From Gigantopelta aegis (Eukaryota; Mollusca; Gastropoda; Neomphalida; Peltospiridae), in contig NW_024532777.1 in assembly GCF_016097555.1 (NCBI RefSeq), positions 61,559-125,558 of the forward strand: a stretch of 64,000 nt of DNA, in the 5' to 3' direction. Shown here piece by piece: positions 12,201-21,838 of this stretch (within the stretch, counting starts at the first letter, position 1; each line of letters begins with the position of its first letter). The translations under genes were made by a program, and so were the position numbers. Under the pieces are notes generated by a model. That model saw only the letters and a list, made by a program, of their open reading frames with translations, did not search any database and was not told the DNA's origin.

Positions 12201-15200
12201 GGCAGTCACTCCTTCTTTGCTCTGAATATTAACATCTGCATTCTCTTTGAGTAGTAGTTCAACAACCTGTGAATGACCATTTTGACTAGCTAGCATTAAG
12301 GCAGTTGCTCCATCTTCCTTCTGAATATTAACATCTGCATTCTCTTGAGTAGTAGTTCAACAACCTGTGAATGACCATTTTGACTAGCTAGCGTTAAGGC
12401 AGTCGCTCCATCTTCCTTCTGAATTTTAACATCTGCATTCTTTTTGATCAATAGTTCAACAACAAATAGTTGACCCTTTTTACTAGCTAGTATTAGGGCA
12501 GTATTTCCATTTTTGTCTTGAATGTTAACATTTTCAGTCTTTTTCAGTAGTAGTTCAGCAATCTGGATATGACCTTGGTCAACAGCAAACATTAGGGCAT
12601 TTGCTCCATTTGTAGCCTGTACACTAACATCTGTGTTTTCTTGAAGTAGTAGTTCAACAACTTGGGTATGACCTTTTTGACTAGCTATCATTAGAGCGTT
12701 CCATCCTTTTCAGCGACTTTGTTAACATCCACATTCTCTTTGAGTAGTAGTTCAACAATTTGTGTGTGACCATTTTGACTAGCTAGCATTAAGGCAGTCG
12801 CTCCATCTTCCTTCACAATATTAACATCTGCATTCTCTTTGAGTAGTAGTTCAACAACCTGTGAATGACCATTTTGACTAGCTAGCATTAAGGCAGTCGC
12901 TCCATCTTCCTTCTGAATGTTAACATCTGCATTTTTTTTTATCAATAGTTCAACAACAAATAGTTGACCCTTTTTACTAGCTAGTATTAGGGCAGTATTT
13001 CCATTTTTGTCTTGAATGTTAACATTTTCAGTCTTTTTCAGTAGTAGTTCAGCAATCTGGATATGACCTTGGTCAACAGCAAACATTAGGGCATTTGCTC
13101 CATTTGTAGCCTGTACACTAACATCTGTGTTTTCTTGAAGTAGTAGTTCAACAACTTGGGTATGACCTTTTTGACTAGCTATCATTAGAGCGTTCCATCC
13201 TTTTTCAGTGTTTCTATTAACATCTGCATTCTTTTTGAGTAATAGTTCAACAACCTGTGAATGACCATTTTGACTAGCTAGTATTAGAGCAGTCCATCCT
13301 TCTTTATCCTGATCATTAACATCTGCATTCTCTTTGAGTAGTAATTTAACATCCTCATATTACCTATTTTTGCAGCTTCAATAATAGAGATGGCCAATCC
13401 GCTACTAAGATGTAACTGTTGCTCCTCCTCCTTTCTTTTTGTCTTATATTTAAAACATTAAACTGTTCTAACAATTTACAGATATCTTCTCTTCCTTCTT
13501 TTCTTACTTTATCAACAATACTCTGGTCATTAATAAAGACATTAGGTTGTGCACCAGCTTTAAGTAGTTGTTCTATAACTTGAAGTGATTTGTGTCCTGT
13601 TATAGCATATACTAGTGAACTGTACCCATCATTGTCTGTACTGTTGATCTTAGCTCCACCTTGTAAGAGGACTTCTACTGTCTCTATATGTCCACAAGAT
13701 GAGGCTATCATAAGAGGAGTGATATCATTGACTAGTGTACAGTTGATATCAACAGTAGAGTCAAAAATATGACTTGTTGTAGAAATGTGATCTCCTTCAG
13801 CACATAATACGAAAAGTTGGAATTCTCTTGTGTAAATAGTCTAGTAAATGGACTAATAAACTTATAATAAGTTGAGAGTGTCCATATTGACATGCTGTAG
13901 TAAGAGCTGTTACTACTAAACGTGATTTCTGGCTCTCTACATCACCTCCTAATTGGAGGAGGAACTTCACAGCTTCATTATGACCAGCTTTCGCTGCTTC
14001 CAGAAGAGCTGACTCAAAAGTGAAGTTATATTCTCGTCATCTTTGAGGATGAGTTCACCATTAATTGTTAGACCAAAGATACCAATGAGATGCATAAACT
14101 GTAACTTGCCTTGAGCATGAGCTATGAGGCTATCAGCTTTTGACTTAAGGACAATGTATTTGATGATAACTGAGCCTGTATCAATCTCTATATACTTAAG
14201 GATTGATTGATTTGATTTGTGAGGTAGTAATGTCCTATTAATAGATAAAGTCCTCCAATAGTAGCATCATTCCATGGATTAAGTAACATGATTTGAATTG
14301 TAGGCATGTTTGATAAATTTATTAGTTGTGGAGAATAGATCTGTCTTAAATTTAGTTTTGAGTTCTTTATTGTAGACGAGTGACGAAAGTGTCTCAGCTT
14401 TGAGCATATGTTCTTTAAGTTCATTGACAAGGTTTTTCTTGTCTTCTCCAAAGCATTCATCATTCAGAAACTGTTCACTCATATCAACAATTAATTCACA
14501 GTCTATGAAGTCAAAATATGGATGTAGTTTCTTGAAAACCTCATCTAAATCATCATGTCTTTTAGTTCTCCAACCCATTTCATTCTATGTTCAATCCATC
14601 TAATAAAGTCCACTAGTACTAGTTGTTGGTGTTGTAGTTTATGATCAAGAGATGATCGAACAGCTACCATTAATACACTGAAGGTTTTGTTTAGATTTTC
14701 CAAAGTAGTATTAATTTGTTTTTCTTCCTCTTCACTTTGTAATGTTAGATTTTTTACAACTTTTTGAGAACCCTACATGAAATGATAAATCATTAAGAAT
14801 TGTAGTGTTTAAAATGGTTTCCTCACTCACTCTACGATTTAACTATAATGCTTTTTCAAATAACTGTTAAAATTAATTTATAGGCTTATTTAACCACATG
14901 CTTCTTTTTATCAGTTCTTTCACAGTTTCTAAAGTTGGAAACCATGAACTACTAAACTGATTATTGCAGCCAAATTGTTTTTCTTCTAAACAAGTATCAA
15001 GTATTCAGTAATCACTAATCAGTACTGTGTCTTGTACATGCAATGCCTAAATTGACCAATCAGATTGTTCAATTTCAGGTCAATAAATAGTTCAATACAC
15101 CTCACAGAGATGGTGTGTATGTAAGCTTATATACTCTTTTCTAAGGCTATGGTTTCCATGGTTACAGCAAGCAGCAATTTAGCTAAAATTGCTGCTATAT

Positions 15201-17321
15201 GTTTCTATTCTATACAGATGAGTAAATTTTTTATGACAAACAAATTTTAATCATTGCAATATAGATGACATCAACTGATAATGCTTGAAGCATCTTACTA
15301 TATAGCTTGCTTCCTTTCCGACACTATAATATATGTCACTGTTAATTGACTAATTCATAGCTCTAGGTTCCATTCATGCTTACAATGAAAAGTTATTTAC
15401 AATATATATTGTTTTGATTACTAATTACTATAACTACTATAGTTTATATAGTTCAACAAATGTGATCTAGTGACAATGCTGCACTGTAAAAAATAATTGA
15501 ATAATTTAACTAATATATAGTTATACAGGTTGCATTTACAAAATATAAACATAATACTATTTTGTTTACTAATATATTATGAAATTGATGTTTATATAGC
15601 TACATAAACAGTAGTATATTAATAATGAAAACAGTATTATGATTACTTTTTGACAAAAATAATTTTGCAATTGTAACCTATGTAACCAAAAAAATGGTTA
15701 AATTAACCAATCAATTTTTACAGTGTGGGTATATATGTGTAGTATGAATTCCATAGTAACTGTACTGCCCTAGCAGCTTATTCAAAACAAAATCATCATA
15801 ATTCTAACAATTAGTTTCAGTCAATTCCATCATGTATTAGTGATCAAAACAATATGATGATACTAGTAATTTAGCTAGTGTAGATCAGCTTCAACCATTG
15901 TTCTAGAGTACATGGACTTTATTAATTATTAAATACTCATGAATAAATAATATCATGAGCTTATTCAGATAATCTGAGTTTGGGCTGAAGAGGTTAATAT
16001 GTGAGAATCCATTGTACCACAAACTAACATAATTTATATTATAATATAATGGTATAAAACCAGACAGCACACATTTTGTGCTTCATTCAAAATGCAAGTG
16101 TCTGATCATTTTCTATTACTGAACCTTGTTGTTGTATATCCTGTTGTATAAGATCATCACATGTAAGATCTAATGAGATATTACATTTCTTTTAACTTCA
16201 TCAATCCAGTCTTGACATAACTTTTGAGCAGCTAATTTAATAGGACCACCTTCACTAGAGAGACATTGTAAGAAAAGTTGACAATGTCTTGTAACTTTGA
16301 AATACTGTTTAGTAAATTCATTCCACTTTTAAATTCACCAATTACATTGTAAACAGTTTGAGAATCTCGGACTGATTCACTTATCAATCTTTTAGAATAC
16401 ATTGCTGCAGAAATTCGTGGCAAACATCTACTTAAACTGGTTTGTAAGTCAGCAAAATGACTTGTCAGTACACTCTTCAACACTTTATGAACTTCATCAT
16501 TTTCTGTAGCATTGGTACTTGCTTTGTTACTAGAAAGACCTACAGAGATTACCACAGGAAGGGCTTCTATCTTGGTCACTTGTACCTTCTGTCTGTCTTT
16601 CTATTTCCCCTTGTTAAAGAAAGAAAGGACTATCAAGTCATTTCCATCACTTTCTGAGAGTAAAAACTTCAATTTCTACTATATATTTTACTAATATATT
16701 ACACTACATTGATAATTATTATAATGAACTATACATAGTGAATACCTTCATATTTAATATCTAGTTGTCCTCTCAGTGTAGTAGCTACATCCTTATCACC
16801 ACAAACTTTCAACAGCTGAGATAAGTTCTTCCCAAGAGGTGCAGTACTGTTTGTAATCCACCATTGTAAACCTTTCTCTAAAGCAAAGTGGTAGTCTTGA
16901 TCACTGCTGGCCATTGTCTTGAGTCTTCTCCTCTCCTCAAGTGAGACCCAGAAGACTAATGATTTTTAGTCCATTTTTCTTCAATGACAAAACCACTCTT
17001 AGAAAGAAGTCTTATAGCATTATTTTTGATGTCAATTCTATTGAAATAAATGAGACATCAGTTATATAGTGTGTTGTAATGTGTTACTGACCTGTTTTAG
17101 GTCAGGGTTGAGTTCAATATCACCTGATAAAATGAGGAGAAGGTAAGAGAAATAAAACTAGAGAGAATATCAAGTACCACCACCCTCATCTCCTGATGTC
17201 AATAGTAACTTCATCCTCCAGGGGTATCAGTGGTAAAAGGAGTCTTTTTAGCTTTGGTATATGGTATCTGATGACAATACCATAACCCAATGCTAGCTCT
17301 CCATTGACTGGTGTCAATCAT
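2436..17321 (-). CDS. Unit B gene: 2A-Death-helical-preANK(type I)-giant ankyrin protein
   Basis: Four-exon minus-strand model: exon 1 17092-17321 (leader with 2A), exon 2 16746-17037 (Death), exon 3 16125-16609 (helical, ending near LAAQKLCQDWIDEVK), exon 4 2436-14772. Exon 4 starts after acceptor TTTCATGTAG and codes GSQKVVKNLTLQSEEEEK, a type I pre-ankyrin module (DLDEVFKKLHPYFDFIDCEL; IYSPQLINLSNMPTIQIMLL; SLIAHAQGKLQFMHLIGIFG), N-cap ankyrins, about 102 array repeats, C-cap ankyrins and a Ser/Thr-rich tail. If intact it would exceed 4000 residues, mostly ankyrin. Ankyrin repeats bind proteins and Death domains recruit signalling partners, so a cytosolic receptor or scaffold is the likely role (inference). 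At least fifteen single-base indels interrupt the frame, nearly all in homopolymers. Confidence 0.7.
3276..13350 (-). repeat. Unit B ankyrin array: about 102 tandem 99-bp repeats with higher-order structure
   Basis: Each 99-bp unit codes one 33-residue ankyrin (for example DGYTALMLASQNGHTQVVEL then LLKENADVNIQKK). Distinct variants recur in fixed order: KKTENVNTQDKNGYSALM, KENVDVNKNTEKGWTALM, QENTDVNVQATNGA. The TEN-type marker repeat (minus of cagtcttttttagtagt) starts at 4634, 5325, 6116, 6908, 7501, 8289, 8781, 9670, 10457, 10951, 11843, 12535 and 13029. After visible 1-nt indels are allowed for, the spacings are 7, 8, 8, 6, 8, 5, 9, 8, 5, 9, 7 and 5 repeats of 99 bp. Repeats at both ends (3276-3900, 11950-13350) are more divergent and the centre is nearly identical, as expected of recent unequal exchange. 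Confidence 0.9.
13351..14772 (-). CDS. Unit B exon 4 start: type I pre-ankyrin module and N-cap ankyrins
   Basis: Starts after acceptor CATGTAG at 14773. The conceptual protein has a helical first part (LNKTFSVLMVAVRSSLDHKL; DDLDEVFKKLHPYFDFIDCE; ECFGEDKKNLVNELKEHML), then a probably alpha/beta part (SNMPTIQIMLLNPWNDATIG; SILKYIEIDTGS; LQFMHLIGIFGLTINGELIL). Ankyrins follow: FTFESALLEAAKAGHNEAVK, TALTTACQYGHSQLI, TPLMIASSCGHIETVEVLLQ, SSLVYAITGHKSLQVIEQLL, closing with KVRKEGREDICKLLEQFNVL. I know no named domain for the first 250 residues. Units D and E share it closely; C, F and G have a diverged counterpart. Frameshifts lie near 13830, 14030 and 14220. Confidence 0.7.
14773..16124. other. 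Unit B intron 3
   Basis: AT-rich non-coding stretch between exon 4 and exon 3 of unit B. The donor is AACAAG/GTTCAG at 16125/16124 and the acceptor CATGTAG/G at 14773. The unit D counterpart (31981-33720) is alignable by eye but has several hundred extra bases at about 32475-33060. A MITE-like element lies at 15482-15725. No coding signal was seen. Confidence 0.6.
15482..15725. mobile_element. MITE-like element with CACTGTAAAA terminal inverted repeats
   Basis: The left end reads CACTGTAAAAAATAATTGAA and the right end is its imperfect inverse, finishing TTTTTACAGTG at 15725. The inverted similarity continues inward (aataatttaac against gttaaattaacc). The element is about 244 bp, non-coding and AT-rich, and is absent from the corresponding intron of unit D. 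A second copy in inverse orientation lies in unit C at about 25306-25468, with the same core (actaatatattatgaaattg). No transposase is present, so it would be non-autonomous. Confidence 0.65.
16125..16609 (-). CDS. Unit B exon 3: helical domain of unknown family
   Basis: Acceptor TTTAACAAG above 16609 and donor AACAAG/GTTCAG at 16125. Codes GEIERQTEGTSDQD, then ATENDEVHKVLKSVLTSHFA, LSRCLPRISAAMYSKRLIS, SVRDSQTVYNVIGEFKSGMN, a helix ISKLQDIVNFSYN (paralogues: LQEHCQLFLQCLSSEGGP), and KLAAQKLCQDWIDEVKRN. In paralogues it ends CDISLDLTCDDL. Several amphipathic helices and the conserved GGP..KLAAQKL.QDW motif define it. It occurs in every unit except E. I cannot name the family; a second death-fold-like helical bundle is one possibility, unproven. 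Two or three single-base indels are visible. Confidence 0.65.
16746..17037 (-). CDS. Unit B exon 2: Death domain
   Basis: Same borders as in the other units: acceptor TTTCAATAG above 17037 and donor GAAG/GTATTC at 16746. Diverged from A, F and G: it reads SGFVIEEKWTK, then RRRLKTMASSDQDYHFALEK, GLQWWITNSTAP and VCGDKDVATTLRGQLDIKYE. Death-fold hallmarks (the W after VIEEK, the WW core and the final helix DVATTLRGQL) are kept. Local indels near 16950 and 16820 (APLGKNLS where others have APSWEELIS) scramble about 10 residues. The domain is expected to recruit Death-domain partners in the cytosol. Confidence 0.7.
17092..17321 (-). CDS. Unit B exon 1: leader with 2A motif broken by one base
   Basis: ATG at 17319-17321 codes MIDTSQWRASIGLWYCHQIP. 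The exon ends ACAG/GTCAGT at 17092. The hydrophobic helix and SGDIELNP are present, but the codons for Gly-Pro read CCTGACCT instead of CCTGGACCT, so one G is missing exactly at the 2A skipping site. One base is also missing at the Trp of PGWMKLL. If real, the deletion abolishes skipping and frame; if a read error, the exon is as functional as in G. Confidence 0.65.
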
Positions 17322-17874
17322 AATGATCTAGAAACTATTCCTAGCAAATGAGCACTTAGGTTGTCCCTTTACTCTTGTGTTCTATTTCCTGTATATTTAG
17401 ACCATATGGTTATAATAACTAGTACTGTGAATGTTATTATAAAATATCATGTGACATGTGTCATTGAATGAAAAAATGTTATAATTCTGATCAACTGCTC
17501 AACTGTTTTGCTATATATAATTATGATCTAGACCTTTAGTGATTATATGTTAAGACTATAAATTGATCTATCCCAGACATCTTGTACTGTTAAATAATAT
17601 AATCATAGTCATCTACCTGTCATTGTACATAGAATTGACAGTAGTTACATAGTAAAACATTAAGTTACAACAACAAACATCGAAATCAGATCTTGTTGTT
17701 TATATGGTTACTATGGTTACTATATAAGGATTATTGTATTCCATTTGATAGTCAGAAAATTGTTCATTTTAGACTACTTAACAAATACAGTGATGATGTA
17801 AACAGATAAGAGTAATAGCTACATTATCTTCACTATGATGTTATAGTAGTGATGTTTTATTTAGACCAGTAAGA
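17322..17874. promoter_or_regulatory. Shared 5' region between unit B (minus) and coiled-coil gene copy 1 (plus)
   Basis: Non-coding, AT-rich. The two genes are transcribed away from each other here. The block is closely matched by 61071-61579 between unit G and the third plus-strand copy (shared ctagaaactattcctagcaa and ggttactatggttactat), and its distal end matches the flank at 40780-40832. It may act as a bidirectional promoter. No TATA box can be assigned with confidence. An untranslated first exon of the plus gene may lie inside, since the first visible plus exon begins at a splice acceptor. Confidence 0.45.
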
Positions 17875-19187
17875 CTACAGTACGTGTGAGAGAGAAAGTG
17901 ATTGAAGATCAAACTTCAACTATCAAACAATTAAAAGAGGTAGGTACCTTGTATATCATTGTTAAACTAATTTAACCAATTAATTGATTAACTACTTTGT
18001 ATTCTATAATAATAACTATAGTTCTTATCACAGTTACTATAAAGGAATTATGATAAGTAACTAACCACATCTATGACAGGTGTGTACTCCCTCAGAGACA
18101 TATATATATGATATTTGCCTTAATTAAACATAGTTCATACTTTATTATATTGTGTATATTAAATTATATACCAGTTTATTAAATGTAAATATCATATATG
18201 GTTATCAATGAGGGAGTGTTCACTTACTGTAGTGTTCAGAGTATTGGTTTGTTTCTTGTCATAACTTCACTCGCAATCAGCTATGACATGTATGTATCTA
18301 TATATTATATATATATTATACTTTGTTATTATATCCATTATTGTATCGTATTGATAGGAAATATCCACTTTAAAAGTTGAGCTCTCGTCAAACCGTCTGA
18401 CTGGTTAAACAAACTTGATGTACTACATAATGATTTAGAGCAGGAACAATCATGTAGACAAGATCTTAATGAACAACTTGATATTATTACTGAACAAAAA
18501 ATGAAATGTGAACAACAATAATGAGGGAGTAAAGAAAATGAAAAGAAATGGAAAGAAAATATAGGTATCACCTGTATGTCTGTCTGTATGTATGTCTGTA
18601 TGTATGTATGTCTGTATGTATGTATGTCTGTATGTATATATCTCTGTCTGTATGTATGTGTGTGTGTGATCTTAATCTTTCTCTCTTTATCTAGTAAATT
18701 AAAGGGACAATGGGAGGAGAGAGTGGGATTAATAGCTAGTCTAGAGAAAACAGTGTACACCAGTTACAAGAGAAAAAGCTAAACAACGTGAACAAGATTT
18801 GATAAAAAGAGAGAGATCAATCTATTTTAGAATCAAAGTATGTGAACTATATTGATAATTTTTAATCTATCATCATCTGTCCAATTCATCATTTATTCAT
18901 TCATCTATCCATTTATCCATCCACTAGACAATCTCTTGAGCAGTTACAACAAGTTAAGATATCTTTAAATAATCATTTAATAAATCACAGAAGTTGATAG
19001 AAGAGAGAGTTAGCCAGGCACTAGAGACAAAGGACATTGAAATATTAGAAGCTCATAGAAAGTGGCAACAGTTGAAGAAGAAATGAGACAAGTATTAACA
19101 GAGACAGCTAAGAAAGGAAAGCTATGGAGGCAAAGTTTCAACCGACTATCAAAAACATTTCATGATTTGCAGAAAGAATTGACCTAA
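17875..19187 (+). CDS. Coiled-coil protein gene, copy 1
   Basis: Four visible exons: 17875-17939 (TSKTTVRVREKVIEDQTSTI), 18358-18564 (SDWLNKLDVLHNDLEQEQSC; QDLNEQLDIITEQKMKCEQQ; ESKENEKKWKENI), about 18695-18837 (LKGQWEERVGLIASLEN; EKAKQREQDLIKERDQAILE) and 18928-19187 (LEQLQQVKISLNNHLINH; LEAHRKVATVEEEMRQVLTE; FQRLSKTFHDLQKELT, stop TAA). Splice sites are GT/AG. Nearly the whole product is charged heptad-like coiled coil with no catalytic motif. The start codon was not found, so a 5' exon is missing or upstream. Indels occur (for example GAACAACAATAATGA in exon 2). Copies 2 and 3 are at 40833 and 61580. Confidence 0.55.
18575..18668. repeat. TGTA/TGTC tetranucleotide microsatellite in an intron
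   Basis: Tract of TGTMTGTA units ending in (TG)n, located just after the exon 2 donor of the coiled-coil gene. The same intron of the other copies holds similar tracts at 41211-41400 and 62270-62345, with different lengths and compositions. Reading frames across it on both strands are low-complexity artefacts. Confidence 0.85.
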
Positions 19188-19342
19188 AATATTGTACCAT
19201 GATTTTCTAATTATATGAAATAATAATTACTATTGAAATTAAAAGTTAATTTTTAGTTCCTGTCCTAAAATGATGTTACAATAGGAGATAGCGGGTTAGT
19301 TATTATTTTGTTTATAATTCAATCATTCTCCTTTAGTTTATA

Positions 19343-21251
19343 ATGGATTCACGTCCGGGAAGTGATTTACAGCTGCCTAAATCAGGTGACCAGGATATGA
19401 TAAAAAATCTACATATCATCGGGCCGTATTGATTTGCATTGATGAAAGAGGGGTCTACCCTTTGATGTATGCAGCAGCCAATGGACACAGAAGGTAACAC
19501 GACTCTTTCCACAAAATGGCGTCCTAGTTCGACCAACCTAATCACTACAGATGGACAGCATTACTACAAGCCTCGTGTTTACGGACATCATGAAGTAGGT
19601 CTACACTCTACTACAACATGGCGCTAATATTAACCTTGGTAACAGCTGGGGGGACCACACCCCTAGTGGCTGCCTGCCAAGGTGGTTTTTTTTTTTAACT
19701 GTAGTTCAAGACTTGTTAGATCGTGGTGCTGGTGTCAATGTTGAGGACGAGGTCACATCGATAACTCCAGTAATGGCAGCTGCTCAGTTGTGGTAGCGAG
19801 GCTATTGTTGATAAGCTCTTATCACGAGGATCTAACGTTAATAGTCGTCTTATCACCAACAGGTTTGGACAGCTCTGATGTTAGCAGCACTCAATAATCA
19901 TGTCCCTTTGTGAGGATGTTGACAAAGTTATCACTTTATTATTTCAGTCTGTACAAGTGACAAACAAAATGAAATAGAGCGATTATTACAAAAAAGATGT
20001 GAAGATCAGAACAACAACTTAGAAATTTTAGAGGAACAAACTTACAAATTAGAGGAAAGCAAGATCACAAGTTTATAATGATATGGTATGTCAGTTTTAT
20101 TTGAAGTACTTTAAGAGCAGCTCATCCACAAAATCAAACACATTATATGAGATAGTTGTTATTTTTCAGAGTGAGAAATTACGAGAGGGTTGAAGTCAGA
20201 GCGGTTGCTAGTGATCGTGAGGGGTTGCTGCTCTTCAACATCAGGTGGTAAGAAAATTACAACAACAACTTCAAGAACTACAAGAGGTGCTGGCTACTAG
20301 AGAACAGATCCACCATAAGATGTCACTGTGACTGTCATGGGATGTGTGTACTGTATGCTGATTTTAGCAAAGAATTGGAGCGATTTGAAACCTCCCAATG
20401 TCGAAAGATGTAACTGAGATAGTGGGAGAAGGAGATTGAGAGGGAGAGAATGAGATTAGAACACAATAGTAGTACAATACAAAGAAAGGTACAATAAATC
20501 TTTATGAGTACTTCATTATTATAATTGTTAACAGATTAGATCAACAACAGAAAATCATATCATGATCTTGAGGAAGATTCCGAGCTGCTTTGAGAATTGA
20601 AGCAGCTCTCGTTATCAACAAGTGAGTACACGAGTATAGAGTATGGAAAATAATGACACACACTCTCTCTCATCTCTCTCTCTTTCTCACGCTCTTGCAC
20701 GTTAGAATCATTCATAGACAAGTTAACTGATGATCTCACTAACATGTCCAGAAGAGCTAAACAATATTAAGAGATAAAGAAGTAAGCTACTAATAAATAA
20801 TCAGGAACTCTCTACAGTTAGATATAGCATCTGTGACAACTTTATATTAGCTCCTTTCATTTTAGATGTGTTAAAGAACCAAAGAGTCGTTCACGAATTA
20901 ACAACAAATCAAACAACAATTACTATCACAATATAGAGAGAAGACAAGACCAGTTAGACACTGAGAACAACAAGAAGAAAACTAGAATCAAGAGTATCCA
21001 CATTACAAGAAGTTAGTTTAATAACCAGTTAATACTGGACATGTTAGAATGCTGGTTAGGACAATGCTGATCTATGGCTAAGTTATCAGCTCAAGAATCT
21101 CTTTTTAAGGGCTCTCCGTGAAAGCGAGAAAGAAAACTTGGAGTCAAGAACTAGCTAGTCAAGGAGCTAGTTTAGCTCAGATCAGGTAATTGGAGTCTCA
21201 GATTGAGTCTTTGACAGAGAAAGTGTCTGAGCTTCAGGGATTTTATATCAG
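19343..21251 (+). pseudogene. ANKS6-like ankyrin/coiled-coil gene, copy 1 (truncated, frame-broken)
   Basis: The ATG at 19343 follows the coiled-coil gene stop by about 155 bp. The first exon codes six ankyrins: STPLMYAAANGH, NHYRWTALLQACVYGHHEVV, GTTPLVAACQGG, VEDEVTSITPVMAAAQCGSE and TGWTALMLAALNNHVPVV. Order and linkers (the NHY-W repeat, then the TTGWTALMLAAL repeat) resemble the ankyrin block of ANKS6-type proteins. Later exons are coiled coil (NNQLRNLEEQT; EKLREVEVRAVASDREVALQ; LQQQLQELQEVLATREQ; SLTEKVSELQDLYQ). It ends at donor ATATCAG/GTAAGT (21251/21252) with no further exon before unit C, as in copy 2 at 43981. Many 1-2 nt indels are present. Confidence 0.55.
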
Positions 21252-21838
21252 GTAAGTGAAATGTTATGTGTGATCAAACACACTATAGCAAATATATTAA
21301 TAGATAAACACTACCAATAGGATCAGTCATTGTGGTAATTAACATACTATAACACTACACATCAAACGTATTACAAAATACCTTTGTCCAAAAGTGATCA
21401 TAATCTCTTATAGTGTCTTCCTATAATAATAACTAACTAATAACTGACACTATTGGTACTGTCTCTTAACAAAGTCAGTCATGACACACCATCCTTTGCC
21501 CTATTTAAAAAATACTGCAAACAAGTAAATAATCGTTTTTTCAGATATTTAGATGTAATATTTAGCTAACTTTATAGAAAAATAAAAATAAAAATAAGAC
21601 ATAATGGTAGCATTATTTTTCTACATAACAATACAATGATTACTCAAAAGGGACTGAAAACAAGTAACACTAAATGTTTAACAAAAAGATACACACCCTA
21701 TTATATGTAATAGAAATAAGATAGTCTTCTTGACCTTCTCTTCCTTGTTATCTTGTTTTCTTTTTTTCTTGTTATCTTGTTTTACATTGATATCTTTAAA
21801 TGTAACTAGTAGGATTGAGATTATGTGAAATGATATAA
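21252..21838. other. Intergenic: end of plus-strand fragment to 3' end of unit C
   Basis: No gene seen. Begins with the orphan intron start GTAAGTGAAATGTTATGTGT, then one copy of the dispersed segment atattaatagataa...ccaataggatcagtcattg (also at 28205, 36005, 44031 and 53727), then the 3' flank common to all minus-strand units (cacaccatcctttgcc..., A-rich stretch). Convergent gene ends. Confidence 0.5.

Noticed and set aside
3276-13350. Regularly spaced direct repeats resembling a CRISPR array
   Set aside because: The period is 99 bp with no unique spacers, and every unit translates to a 33-residue ankyrin repeat.
18338-18782. Cys/Val- and Thr/His-rich frames over the TGTA tract (also 41136-41511 and 62145-62387)
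   Set aside because: They are translations of a microsatellite in an intron and are not conserved among the three copies.
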